Shown here: positions 1 to 9,107 of the stretch, one piece after another
Numbering within the stretch: position 1 is the stretch's first letter
How the letters are laid out: the number at the start of each line of letters is the position of its first letter
Assembly: GCA_002450015.1 (NCBI GenBank)
Contig: DJYG01000037.1
Coordinates: forward strand, 1-64,000
Reading direction: 5' to 3'
DNA: 64,000 nt
Source of the DNA: Cyanobacteria bacterium UBA6984
GTDB lineage: Bacteria > Cyanobacteriota > Vampirovibrionia > Gastranaerophilales > Gastranaerophilaceae
The notes under the pieces: model-generated
What the model saw: only the letters and a program-made list of their open reading frames with translations
The model's database searches: none
What the model was told of the DNA's origin: nothing
Made by a program: the position numbers and the translations under genes

Positions 1-45
1 AACGAAGTGAGTTTGCTTGCACAAATTGAATTTAGTGAAAATTAA
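1..45 (+). other. Possible 3' end of an upstream reading frame
   Basis: Frame 1 is open from the first base of the window and stops at 43-45, giving 14 residues. It could be the tail of a gene that starts outside the window, but so short an open stretch is also expected by chance. No function can be assigned. Confidence 0.2.
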
Positions 46-64
46 TGAGAGAAAATCGGGTTGT

Positions 65-180
65 GGTTTTTGTGAAAGAGGATTTTCGGTAGGGTGAAAC
101 CCGTAAGGTGTCGGTCGGACGTTTTACCTCTCACAAAAACATTCACTGGATGTTTTTGTTCGGCAGAGTGCCGACACCCC
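65..180. repeat. Nested inverted repeats, GC-richer than surroundings
   Basis: Three nested complementary pairs are visible. GGTGTCGG (107-114) pairs with CCGACACC (171-178). ACAAAAACAT (133-142) pairs perfectly with ATGTTTTTGT (150-159) around a 7-nt loop. The stretch from about 65 to 81 is an imperfect complement of 127-140. The segment is clearly richer in G and C than the rest of the window. It could be a structured RNA, a mobile-element remnant or a recombination site. It lies just upstream of a pilin-like gene with an unusual leader. Confidence 0.5.
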
Positions 181-266
181 GAATAATCCGATAGCTTTTG
201 CCACCAAAAGTTTCCTCTGTCCGAGTAGGACGATATAAATAAAGAAATAAAGAAAGGAAGTATAAC

Positions 267-1076
267 ATGCTAAAAAAATATTATTTACAGTTCAAGCAAT
301 CTGCGGTCTTGGATTATTCGGGTACGCACAGCCTTTTTGCTCGTATAAATTGCTATCGCAATTTAAGTAACTTCGCAGTCGGCTGTTTGCTCTCACGAGT
401 TTCGCAACAAGTTGCTACACTCTACCGAAAATCCGCGTTCACCCTAGCAGAAACATTAATTGTAATGGGCATAATTGGTGTTGTTGCTGCGCTGACACTC
501 CCAAACTTAAACAGTTCTACTGCAAATAAAGAAAAAGTAGCTAAATTACAAAAAATATATTCAAATTTACAAGACGCTTTTGGTAGAGCCGAGGCTGTGT
601 ATGGACCAACTGATGAGTGGTGTTTAGGTATTTCATCTGATAATTGCAAAAAAAGATTTTTTGAAAGAATCTCTGAGTTTATGAAATATCAAAAAAAATG
701 TACTATTACCGATAATTGTTCTTTAAAGCTAAATGCAGGCTATGGAACAGGTGGTGATATAAAAAATTACAGTCTTATTTTGAATGATGGCACGATAGTT
801 AGTATTGAAGGAAATCATGATGCAGTATCCGGTAAAGCTGAAATAAAAATCGATATAGATGGACTGAATAAAGGTAAAAATGCATCGTGTTATGATTATT
901 TTGGATTGCAATTTAGACATAATAAGGGAGTTTATTATAATGCCGGTGATGTAGGTTTAAGTATACATCCAGACAATGATAATTACAGGTGTACATCTTG
1001 GATATTAGAAAATGTCAATATGGATTATTTAAAATGTAATGATTTAAAATTTGGCACAAAAACAACTTGTAAATAG
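267..1076 (+). CDS. Type IV pilin-like protein with abnormally long leader
   Basis: This 269-residue protein carries the prepilin motif AFTLAETLIVMGIIGVVAAL at about residues 58-77, including the conserved Glu at position 5 of the mature form and a hydrophobic helix. PilD would cleave just before the Phe. The Cys-containing C-terminal body resembles the pilins at 37516 and 46032, including a motif NMDYLK near the end and a terminal TCK. Pilin leaders are normally short, whereas about 57 residues precede the Phe here and have an odd composition. No in-frame ATG lies closer, so either a non-ATG start is used or sequence has been inserted. An AAAGGAAG site lies 8-10 nt before the ATG. The exact role (major pilin, minor pilin or secretion pseudopilin) is unknown. 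Confidence 0.75.
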   Translation: MLKKYYLQFKQSAVLDYSGTHSLFARINCYRNLSNFAVGCLLSRVSQQVATLYRKSAFTLAETLIVMGIIGVVAALTLPNLNSSTANKEKVAKLQKIYSNLQDAFGRAEAVYGPTDEWCLGISSDNCKKRFFERISEFMKYQKKCTITDNCSLKLNAGYGTGGDIKNYSLILNDGTIVSIEGNHDAVSGKAEIKIDIDGLNKGKNASCYDYFGLQFRHNKGVYYNAGDVGLSIHPDNDNYRCTSWILENVNMDYLKCNDLKFGTKTTCK

Positions 1077-1081
1077 GCAAT

Positions 1082-1111
1082 AAAAAAGGCTTGCATATGC
1101 AAGCCTTTTTT
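1082..1111. terminator. Bidirectional intrinsic terminator
   Basis: A perfect 30-bp palindrome has an A6 start and a T6 end around the core GGCTTGCAT/ATGCAAGCC. It lies 5 bp after the pilin-like gene and 17 bp beyond the stop of the minus-strand gene at 1129, so it can serve both. Confidence 0.9.
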
Positions 1112-1128
1112 GTTTTGTCAATTTCTTC

Positions 1129-1365
1129 TTACGCAATACCTATTTGACGCATTGGCATTGCTTTTTTACCCAATTGAGCTGCAGAAGTTTGGTGTTCACC
1201 ATCTTTAATGCCTAAGCCAACATAAGATGATTCATTTGAAAATGGATTGCCTCCATCTGCTCCGCCTTTTTCAACTCTTGAAACCGGTTGGAACGGATTA
1301 ACACCATTAACACCTTGAAGCTTCTTCATTGCGAATGGGTTGTTGTTTAAAGCTGAAATATCCAA
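1129..1365 (-). CDS. Small conserved-looking protein of unknown function
   Basis: This is a 78-residue protein I do not recognise. It begins with TTG, supported by an AAAGGAT ribosome-binding site about 9 nt upstream; the next in-frame ATG, at codon 13, has no comparable site. The sequence is polar, rich in Asn, Gly and Ser, with two NPF motifs (NPFAMKK and NPFQP) and a third NPFSN. It has no signal peptide or membrane helix. It is monocistronic, ends at the bidirectional terminator, and is divergent from gpmI. Confidence 0.55.
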   Translation of the reverse strand: MDISALNNNPFAMKKLQGVNGVNPFQPVSRVEKGGADGGNPFSNESSYVGLGIKDGEHQTSAAQLGKKAMPMRQIGIA

Positions 1366-1525
1366 AATAATATCCTTTCTTTATACTATTATTAAAACAT
1401 GTTTTTCAAAAAAATTGCGTCATGTTAACAAATATTTAACAAAAATTTTTATTTTTGCTATTGAAAACAAGTCATGTTCTTGTTAAAATTGTTTGGATAT
1501 TTAATCATTTTAGAGGGGAACAGAT

Positions 1526-3052
1526 ATGACAAAACGCGTATTATTATGTATTATGGACGGATGGGGAATTTCTTGCGGCAATGATGAAACAAATGCTGTA
1601 AAATTGGCTAATCCTGTTAATTTTTATAAACTTAAAGAAACAGAAAAATATACACAAATCCATGCTGATGGTGAATTTGTCGGCTTGCCTGAAGGTCAAA
1701 TGGGTAACAGTGAAGTAGGTCATTTGAATTTAGGTGCAGGTCGTATTGTTTATCAAGATTTATCAAAAATAAACAGAAGTATAAAAGATGGTTCTTTCTT
1801 TAAAAATGAAAAATTTATGAACGCAGTTGAACATGTTAAAAAGAACAATTCTTCATTGCATTTATACGGACTTGTATCAACAGGTGGTGTTCACTCTTCT
1901 TTAGACCATTTGTTGGCATTAATAAAAATGGCAGCAGAAAATGGATTGAAAAAGGTTTATGTACACGCATTTTTAGATGGTCGTGATACTCCACCTGCGA
2001 GTGCTTGCACATATTTACAGACTGTTGAAGATGAACTTAAAAAGTATAATCTTCCTCCTGTAGCATCTGTTGTTGGAAGATATTGGATTATGGATAGAGA
2101 TAACCGTTGGGAACGTGTTGAAAAGGGCTATAATTGTTTGATGTTAGGTGAAGGAAACAAAGCAAGTTCTGCTATCGAAGGCGTTAAAGCTTCTTATGAA
2201 AAAGAAATAACAGATGAATTTGTTGAACCAATTGTTTGTGGCGGTGAAGAATCAAGAATTCATGATAATGATGCAATTATCTTTTTTAATTACAGACCTG
2301 ATAGAGCAAGAGAAATTTCAAGAGCAATAAATTTTAAAGATTTTAACGGCTTTGAAAGAAAAGTAGTAAGAAAAAATCTTTATTATGTAACTTTTACACA
2401 ATATGATGAAACATTTACTTTTCCTGTTGCTTTTGAAAAAACAAAAATGGTTAATATTCTAGGCGATGTGTTAGAACAAAATGGTATTAACCAATTTAGA
2501 ACTGCAGAAACAGAAAAATATGCTCACGTTACATTCTTCTTTAATGGCGGTATTGAAGAACCAAACGCACATGAAACACGAAAACTCGTTCCGTCGCCAA
2601 AAGTTGCAACTTATGACTTGCAGCCTGAAATGAGCGCTTATGAAGTTTGTGAAAATGTTTTAAGTGCAATTGATGACGAAAAATACGGGTTTATACTTGT
2701 AAACTTTGCAAATCCTGATATGGTTGGTCATACTGGTGTTATAGAAGCTGCAACAAAGGCATGTAAAGTTGTTGATGAGTGTGTCGGTAAAATAGCAGAT
2801 AAATGTAGAGAAAAAGGATTAACAATGCTTTTGACAGCAGACCACGGTAACGCAGAAGTTATGGTTAATTCTGAAACAGGAAAACCTCATACTGCGCATA
2901 CAACAAATGAAGTTCCGTTTATTTTAATCAATGCGGATAAAAATATTGAATTAAAAGAAACAGGTGCGTTGTGTAATGTTGCACCAACAGTTTTGCAATT
3001 AATGGGAATTGCAAAACCTCAAGAAATGGATTGTGACTCTTTGATAAAATAA
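1526..3052 (+). CDS. gpmI: 2,3-bisphosphoglycerate-independent phosphoglycerate mutase
   Basis: The enzyme interconverts 3- and 2-phosphoglycerate in glycolysis using two metal ions (usually Mn) and a phosphoserine intermediate. The 508-residue length is typical. Asp11 lies in MDGWG and the nucleophile Ser62 in GQMGNSEVGHLNLGAGR. The substrate-binding motif LDGRDTPP and the C-terminal metal motifs NPDMVGHTG and TADHGNAE are all present, followed by PHTAHTTNEVPF. An AGAGGGG site precedes the ATG. The SNF2 gene starts 12 nt downstream, so the two are probably cotranscribed. Identification is secure. Confidence 0.97.
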   Translation: MTKRVLLCIMDGWGISCGNDETNAVKLANPVNFYKLKETEKYTQIHADGEFVGLPEGQMGNSEVGHLNLGAGRIVYQDLSKINRSIKDGSFFKNEKFMNAVEHVKKNNSSLHLYGLVSTGGVHSSLDHLLALIKMAAENGLKKVYVHAFLDGRDTPPASACTYLQTVEDELKKYNLPPVASVVGRYWIMDRDNRWERVEKGYNCLMLGEGNKASSAIEGVKASYEKEITDEFVEPIVCGGEESRIHDNDAIIFFNYRPDRAREISRAINFKDFNGFERKVVRKNLYYVTFTQYDETFTFPVAFEKTKMVNILGDVLEQNGINQFRTAETEKYAHVTFFFNGGIEEPNAHETRKLVPSPKVATYDLQPEMSAYEVCENVLSAIDDEKYGFILVNFANPDMVGHTGVIEAATKACKVVDECVGKIADKCREKGLTMLLTADHGNAEVMVNSETGKPHTAHTTNEVPFILINADKNIELKETGALCNVAPTVLQLMGIAKPQEMDCDSLIK

Positions 3053-3064
3053 AAGGAAATATAA

Positions 3065-6040
3065 ATGGCAGATAATGAAAAAGGTTTGAACATAGATTTA
3101 TCATTCAAGAAAAATAATGTTGATGAGTTATTTTTTAATTTGAGTGAAAATCCTAACGGATTTAAAAATAAAGATTTTAGATATACTTTAAGTTTGATTT
3201 ACCAAACTGTCGAAGATGAATTTGCAGGAATATTTTTAAGTCCAAATCCGCCTGTAAGAAATACTGATTTTTATTTGGTAAATAATGCAGGTAAACAATC
3301 CTTTTTTGTGACACCAACAAATAATTTTCAGTATTATTTAAAGTCAAAAGGTTCTTTGTTCCGTTGTTCTTCAAGTGTTTTAGGAACAAAAGTCGGATAT
3401 GCATTACCGCTTGATTTAGTTTTGGATTACTTTGGTGGTTTTGGCGATATTGTGGATTTTCAAGACCTTTCATATACTTTTATATATTTAAATAAACTAA
3501 CTCAATTCGTAATGAAATTAATTGAAAAATTATATTTTATTCCGACTGTTAAGCGTCGTGGTCAAATGTTCAGAATTGTTTATGAGCCTATTATTGCAAA
3601 TAAGCAATTGGCAAGGATTATCAATCAATTTGAAGAAAATCTGCCTGAAGATTTGTTTATTCAAGGTGAAATGCCTAAAAACTTTGTAACTGAGTTTATA
3701 TATAATTATTTAAATTATGTTATTTATAAATTTTTGGGTATTAAAGCGTACAAATTCAAAGATATTAAATCAGGAACATATCTGATTAAGGATTTGGAGC
3801 AAAAATCATTGATGAAAGGTAATGATTATGCGGAAAATTTTGCTCAATGGTTTGATGAACTGTATCTTGGCAAGTATGATGTTATTCCTTTCTTTAAGGT
3901 TAATAAAGTTACTGATGAAGAATTTGAATTAAAAGTTCATATTAAAAATAGAAAAACAGGAGAAACAGCTTTAATTGACCAACTTTATACAGATGAACAA
4001 GTTTTTGGTGTAACATCTTCTGATATTGCAAAAATTGTTGAAAAACAATTGAATTATGCAACAAGATATATGCCTGAATTGGAAATGCTGTTTGAAGATG
4101 AAGATAAACTGTCATTAACACTTGATTTGGGCGAGGTTTATAAAATAATTACGCAAACAGCATATTATTTACAAAAAGCTCAAATTGAGGTTATATTGCC
4201 TGATGAATTGGTTAATGTTGTTGTTCCTCGTGCTTCTATTAATGCTAAAGTCAAGGCTTCCCGTTCAGGTGAGTTACTGGATATATTCAATACAACATCA
4301 TCAAGTTCTTTGTCTTTAGATGATATTTTGGAATTTTCTTATGAAATAGCATTGGGTAATGAAAAAATGTCATTAGAAGAATTTCAGGAATTAATAAAAG
4401 ATTCTAAAGGTCTTGTAAAATACAAAAACAAGTACATCCTTGTTGATGAAGATGAAAGTAAAAAGCTTATTGAAAAAATTTCTAAAGCTGATCACAGCAA
4501 GATGACAAGAATGCAATTAATCCATGCATCTATGTCAGGTCAAATAGATGAATATGATTTTGATTATGATGAAGCATTTGCAAATATTTTGAAAGATTTT
4601 ACAAAACCTGTTGAAGTTACTCCGCCAAAAGAATTAAAAGGTGAGTTAAGACCTTATCAGCAAACGGGTTTAAAATGGTTATGGACAAACGTTTCAAAGG
4701 GTTTTGGCTGTTGTATGGCAGACGATATGGGTTTAGGTAAAACTATTCAAGTTATTAGTTTGATTTTAAAGCTGAAAGAAGAAGATAAACTAAAAAAGCC
4801 TGTGCTTGTTGTTTGTCCGACAACTTTAATGGGTAATTGGATGAAAGAATTGCAGCTTTTTGCGCCATCAATAAAAGCAGTAACTTACCACGGAGCAGAA
4901 AGAAAGTTAAATACAGACGTTGATATTATTCTTACAACTTATGCGATTATGAGAATTGATATTGAGGAATTGAAAAAACATCAATGGGGAATGATTATTG
5001 TTGATGAAGCCCAAAATATTAAAAATCCTGATACAGCACAAACTCTTGCTGTGAAAATATTGAAATCAGATATAAAAATCGCTATGACAGGTACTCCTGT
5101 TGAAAATAGATTAACAGAGTTGTGGAGTATTTTTGACTTTATAAATGGCGGATATCTTGGTACTTTAAGGGAATTTCAAAAAAGTTATGCTATTCCTATT
5201 GAACGATTTAAAGAAACTTCTCGTGCTACAAAATTAAAAATGTCTGTTTCTCCATTTGTTTTACGACGTCTTAAAACAGATAAACAAGTTATTTCAGACT
5301 TACCTGAAAAAATGGTACTTAATGATTACTGCTACTTATCTAAAAATCAAGCAGTGCTTTATGAAAAAACTCTTAATGAAATGATGGAAAAAATTAGTGG
5401 ATTTACGGGTATTAACAGACGTGGTAATATCTTTAAACTTATTACAGCTCTAAAACAAATTTGTAATCACCCATACCAATTCCTGAAGTCTGGAGATATG
5501 AACAAAGAATCCTCCGGTAAAATGGAACAATGTATTCAACTTGTTCAAAGTATTATTGATAACGATGAAAAAACATTAATATTTACTCAATATAAGGAAA
5601 TGGGTGATATTCTTGTTAAAATTATTGAAGAAGAATGTGGTACGATACCTGTATTTTTCCACGGTTCATTAAACGTAAATCAACGTGAACAAATGATTGA
5701 AGATTTCCAAAATAATCCTGAAACAAAAGTAATGATATTATCATTAAAAGCAGGTGGTACAGGTTTGAACTTAACAAGTGCAACAAATGTAATTCATTAC
5801 GATTTATGGTGGAATCCTGCGGTTGAAGATCAGGCGACCGACCGTACCTATCGTATCGGACAAGATAAAAACGTTATGGTTCACAGACTTATTACCTTAG
5901 GTACATTTGAAGAAAAAATTGACGAAATGTTGAAGTCTAAAAAAGAACTTGCAGATATGGCTGTTTACGAAGGCGAAAAGATTATTACAGAACTTTCAGA
6001 CCAAGAAATTTACGAAATATTTACTCTTACTGCTCAGTAA
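3065..6040 (+). CDS. SNF2-family DEAD/DEAH-like helicase
   Basis: This 991-residue ATP-dependent DNA translocase resembles the bacterial RapA/HepA/SNF2 group. The C-terminal half holds two RecA-like lobes: Walker A in DDMGLGKTIQ near residue 553, the DEAQ box near residue 645, TGTPVENR, then motif V (AGGTGLNLTSA, near residue 898) and motif VI (QATDRTYRIGQ). The N-terminal 500 or so residues lack a SWIM zinc-finger pattern that I can see and match no domain I recognise with certainty. The class remodels protein-DNA complexes, but the specific substrate here is unknown. It follows gpmI by 12 nt with an AAAGGAA site. Confidence 0.9.
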   Translation: MADNEKGLNIDLSFKKNNVDELFFNLSENPNGFKNKDFRYTLSLIYQTVEDEFAGIFLSPNPPVRNTDFYLVNNAGKQSFFVTPTNNFQYYLKSKGSLFRCSSSVLGTKVGYALPLDLVLDYFGGFGDIVDFQDLSYTFIYLNKLTQFVMKLIEKLYFIPTVKRRGQMFRIVYEPIIANKQLARIINQFEENLPEDLFIQGEMPKNFVTEFIYNYLNYVIYKFLGIKAYKFKDIKSGTYLIKDLEQKSLMKGNDYAENFAQWFDELYLGKYDVIPFFKVNKVTDEEFELKVHIKNRKTGETALIDQLYTDEQVFGVTSSDIAKIVEKQLNYATRYMPELEMLFEDEDKLSLTLDLGEVYKIITQTAYYLQKAQIEVILPDELVNVVVPRASINAKVKASRSGELLDIFNTTSSSSLSLDDILEFSYEIALGNEKMSLEEFQELIKDSKGLVKYKNKYILVDEDESKKLIEKISKADHSKMTRMQLIHASMSGQIDEYDFDYDEAFANILKDFTKPVEVTPPKELKGELRPYQQTGLKWLWTNVSKGFGCCMADDMGLGKTIQVISLILKLKEEDKLKKPVLVVCPTTLMGNWMKELQLFAPSIKAVTYHGAERKLNTDVDIILTTYAIMRIDIEELKKHQWGMIIVDEAQNIKNPDTAQTLAVKILKSDIKIAMTGTPVENRLTELWSIFDFINGGYLGTLREFQKSYAIPIERFKETSRATKLKMSVSPFVLRRLKTDKQVISDLPEKMVLNDYCYLSKNQAVLYEKTLNEMMEKISGFTGINRRGNIFKLITALKQICNHPYQFLKSGDMNKESSGKMEQCIQLVQSIIDNDEKTLIFTQYKEMGDILVKIIEEECGTIPVFFHGSLNVNQREQMIEDFQNNPETKVMILSLKAGGTGLNLTSATNVIHYDLWWNPAVEDQATDRTYRIGQDKNVMVHRLITLGTFEEKIDEMLKSKKELADMAVYEGEKIITELSDQEIYEIFTLTAQ

Positions 6041-6044
6041 AAAA

Positions 6045-6671
6045 TTATTTAACGGTTTTTAAAATTTCCATTATAGAAAAATAATGTGCAGCAGCACCTG
6101 CTATAACAAAAAGGTGCCAAATGCTGTGCATGAATTTCTTTTTAATAAGGTAAAAAATACATCCTGCTGAATAAAATAAACCACCTAAAAGTAATAACCA
6201 AACTGCAAAATGGCTAGCATTTGTCCAAATAGAATAAAACAAAAACAAAGACAACCAGCCCATTACTAAATATAATCCTGTTGATAAATATTTAAATTTT
6301 AGAGTAAGACAAGAATATACTATTCCTGTAATTGCAAGATACCACGTCATTGCAAGTAATGCTACAGAAAGCGGAAATGGTACGACAAGCAGTAAGATTG
6401 GAGTATAAGTTCCTGCTATCAGCATAAATATTGCGCTATGGTCAATTTTTCGAAAAACCTTTTTTGCTGTTTCGTTTACCATTGCGTGGTATAACGTAGA
6501 GGATTGAAATAGAATAAATAAAGTTGCTCCATAAATAGCAGTAGATGCAGCTTCCATAGCATTATGAGAACTCACGGCAAGCATTACAATTGCATAAATA
6601 GAAAGTAATGCACCAATAGAATGTGTGAATGCATTTGTAAATTCTTCCGCTGTTGTGTATTTTCTTTCCAT
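6045..6671 (-). CDS. Hemolysin III / adiponectin-receptor (PAQR) family membrane protein
   Basis: This 208-residue integral membrane protein has about seven hydrophobic segments. Family hallmarks are present: an N-terminal E-x3-A-FTHSIGA stretch, SSTLYHA after the second helix, DHSAIF and GTYTP, and a late HSIWHLFVIAGAAAHY. The spaced Ser, His, Asp and His residues form the proposed metal site of the PAQR/YqfA superfamily, which may act as membrane hydrolases. The name hemolysin is historical. The gene converges on the SNF2 gene with only 4 bp between the stop codons. Confidence 0.88.
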   Translation of the reverse strand: MERKYTTAEEFTNAFTHSIGALLSIYAIVMLAVSSHNAMEAASTAIYGATLFILFQSSTLYHAMVNETAKKVFRKIDHSAIFMLIAGTYTPILLLVVPFPLSVALLAMTWYLAITGIVYSCLTLKFKYLSTGLYLVMGWLSLFLFYSIWTNASHFAVWLLLLGGLFYSAGCIFYLIKKKFMHSIWHLFVIAGAAAHYFSIMEILKTVK

Positions 6672-6783
6672 AATTTTAAACCAAGTTTATCATAATTAAT
6701 TTTTAAATTCAATAAATGCTGTTTATGGCAATTTTCATGAAGAAATTTACTTTATATAAATGTATAAGTGTATTTGTGTATAA

Positions 6784-7992
6784 ATGATTATCAATAATAA
6801 TTACAAAAGTTTTATCCAACCAAATTTTACGGCAAATGTTATGCCGAAAAATTGTGCTGAATATATAGATAATAAGTTAAAAAATGCTAAAACGGTTGAT
6901 ATTTTTTGTCATACATCAAGTGATGAAGATTCTTTTAATAGCGCAAAAGCAATGTATTCTTATCTTGAATCACAAGGTATAAAATCAAGAATTGTCGTAT
7001 CAAACGGTAAAGAATGCTATGATTACAACACAAACAAATACAATATTATACAGGCAGATGATGTTAACGAAACAACTAAAAAAGCCGATTTGGCATTGTG
7101 TTTAGATTTTAGTGCAAAAAGTCGAGCTGTTCCTAATGTTGCAAAATTTATAAATAGTTATGGTGCAAATGTTGTAGGTTTTGACCACCATAATAACTCT
7201 GATAAAATTACGCCAAATTATAATCAAATTACACAATCTTATGCAAAAACACAAGAATTACCAAAGTTGGAAGCAAGGAATTTTTATATTGATTCCAGTG
7301 CCAAATCAAATTGTGCGATTATATCAAGATTTTTTGATGCTATTGGTCACAAAATTAACCGTGAAGAAGGTCGTTCTCTTCTTGCGGGCATGATTGATGA
7401 TACCTCAAAGGATGGTTTTACTAAAGTTTCTAAACTGGGTCAAATTGAAGTTTCTGATAAAACCAATGATAATGGTAATACTAAAACTGTTATGAATAAT
7501 GTTTTATCAAGATTAAATATTTTTGACAAATTAAATGTTTTAAAACACTTTGCAGATAAGTCAAAATTAACAGATAAAGAAATTAAATTTCAAAATACAT
7601 TAAAAAATCGTACACAATATTCTAACAATGGAAAATTTGCATACCTTGAAATTCAACAAGGTGATAAAGAGTGGGAAAATTTAGGTAGAGATACAATTAG
7701 AACAAAAACAGTTCTTGGCAATTACCGAAAACAAATGCTTAATGATAAAAATGTGGATGCTGTTGCCGTTTTCTTCCCGACAAATGAACAAGATATTTAC
7801 AAAATGAGTATTATTACTAAAAAAGATTACGCAAAACAAATTATTGATAATATAAAAACAACAACTTGTCCTGATTTGGTTGCAGGTGGTCATGATGACA
7901 GAAGCGGAGGAAGTTTATCTTCATCAGACAAACAAAAATGCCATGAGTGGGTAAATTTGTTTGTAAATGCTGCAAACGAAGTTTTATCTTAA
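6784..7992 (+). CDS. DHH-family phosphoesterase (NrnA/RecJ-like)
   Basis: This 402-residue protein fits the DHH superfamily, which hydrolyses nanoRNA, pAp or cyclic dinucleotides using two metal ions. Visible motifs are a divergent motif I (CHTSSDEDS), an Asp in CLDFSAKS, the defining DHH in GFDHHNNSD, the motif IV Asp in IDDTSKDGFT, and a C-terminal GGHDDRSGG that corresponds to the DHHA1 GGGH motif. Motif I is altered from the usual H-x-x-P-D-x-D-x-x-G-S. The substrate cannot be told. There is no good ribosome-binding site before the ATG. A larger DHH protein lies at 41792. Confidence 0.8.
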   Translation: MIINNNYKSFIQPNFTANVMPKNCAEYIDNKLKNAKTVDIFCHTSSDEDSFNSAKAMYSYLESQGIKSRIVVSNGKECYDYNTNKYNIIQADDVNETTKKADLALCLDFSAKSRAVPNVAKFINSYGANVVGFDHHNNSDKITPNYNQITQSYAKTQELPKLEARNFYIDSSAKSNCAIISRFFDAIGHKINREEGRSLLAGMIDDTSKDGFTKVSKLGQIEVSDKTNDNGNTKTVMNNVLSRLNIFDKLNVLKHFADKSKLTDKEIKFQNTLKNRTQYSNNGKFAYLEIQQGDKEWENLGRDTIRTKTVLGNYRKQMLNDKNVDAVAVFFPTNEQDIYKMSIITKKDYAKQIIDNIKTTTCPDLVAGGHDDRSGGSLSSSDKQKCHEWVNLFVNAANEVLS

Positions 7993-9107
7993 TTCCTGTT
8001 TAAAGTTTTTTTCAAAAATTTAACTATACCTGAATTTATATTTTTGCTTACAACCATTACTACATCTTTGTTTTGTGTATCTGTATATTCAGAATACAAG
8101 TTCTGGTCATCTTTGTTACCTACAAACACTTTCCATAAGTTAGAAACTTGTTTTCTAAAATATTTTGAACCTAAAGATGCAAAATCTGCGTTTGATATAG
8201 CGTACTCTACTGTAAATGTTAAAGCCATTTCTGATATTTTATAAGGATTAAAATCATCTTTAATATGTATAGGTTTTTGATAAAATATTAAATCCGGTTT
8301 GAACGCTTGCAAGCTGATTAGTTTTTTTGTAGTTCTGTCCATATCGTCAATGGCATCTATTTTGAAATTTTTTAAAAGCTCCAAATTCTTTTGCATAATA
8401 TCTTCATTAATAGGTTCTGATTCTAATAAATTATCTGTTACTATTATGAGCGGAAACATTTTGAAATCTTTATCAAAATATAAAAGATTATATAATCCAA
8501 TAAAATCGGTATGGTTTATATCAGAACAGATAAAAACAGTTCTTATAGGCTTTTTAGAACTTTTAATCTGTTTTAATTTATTTATATAATTAGTTTTAGA
8601 TATAATTTCCTGAGTTGAACAAATAAAAAAGTACTTACAAGTTGATATTATATTTTTACTTGCAAATAAATATTTAAAAGTAGATTTACATTTACAAATT
8701 ACATTTTGAAAATGTTCTCTAAAAGGTATTTGTATTATTTTATCAACAGAAACAAATTTGTTTATATAAAAATTTTTCTTTAAAAATTTTTTAGTATCAA
8801 TAAATGAAATATTTGTATCCAGTACAACGTTAAATTTTAAAGCCCTTAATGCTAACGGTTTATAAACATTAAATCCTTTATATTCGCCGGCTCTGTCATC
8901 AACAATGTGTTTATCGCTTATTCCGATTACATTCAAATAATTTTTTATATCGTAATTATCAAGAATAGCATCTAAAAACAATCCCATACCGAATAATACA
9001 ATTTTTTTACCTTCATATTGTTCTTTTAAAATCTCCAATTTTTGTTTAAAATTAACAGATTTTAAATAATCAACGTATGAAAGATATTCTTCATTCATTG
9101 TTGTCAT
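7989..9107 (-). CDS. Rossmann-type protein of polysaccharide operon, glycan-transfer candidate
   Basis: This 372-residue protein starts with a nucleotide-binding-like motif, KKIVLFGMGLFLDAI, followed by IGISDK. The same architecture is repeated twice in the protein at 24259. The C-terminal half (from FICSDINHTDFIGLYNLL to PDLIFYQKP) looks like the nucleotide-sugar or CDP-glycerol transferase fold, but I cannot name the family. Its start overlaps the upstream glf-like gene by 17 bp, so the two are translationally linked. Its stop overlaps that of the DHH gene. A role in adding or modifying a surface sugar is inferred from context. Confidence 0.6.
   Translation of the reverse strand: MTTMNEEYLSYVDYLKSVNFKQKLEILKEQYEGKKIVLFGMGLFLDAILDNYDIKNYLNVIGISDKHIVDDRAGEYKGFNVYKPLALRALKFNVVLDTNISFIDTKKFLKKNFYINKFVSVDKIIQIPFREHFQNVICKCKSTFKYLFASKNIISTCKYFFICSTQEIISKTNYINKLKQIKSSKKPIRTVFICSDINHTDFIGLYNLLYFDKDFKMFPLIIVTDNLLESEPINEDIMQKNLELLKNFKIDAIDDMDRTTKKLISLQAFKPDLIFYQKPIHIKDDFNPYKISEMALTFTVEYAISNADFASLGSKYFRKQVSNLWKVFVGNKDDQNLYSEYTDTQNKDVVMVVSKNINSGIVKFLKKTLNRN

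Noticed and set aside
3177..3473. 98-residue minus-strand frame inside the SNF2 gene
   Set aside because: Shadow of a well-supported gene; low-complexity product and no start signal.
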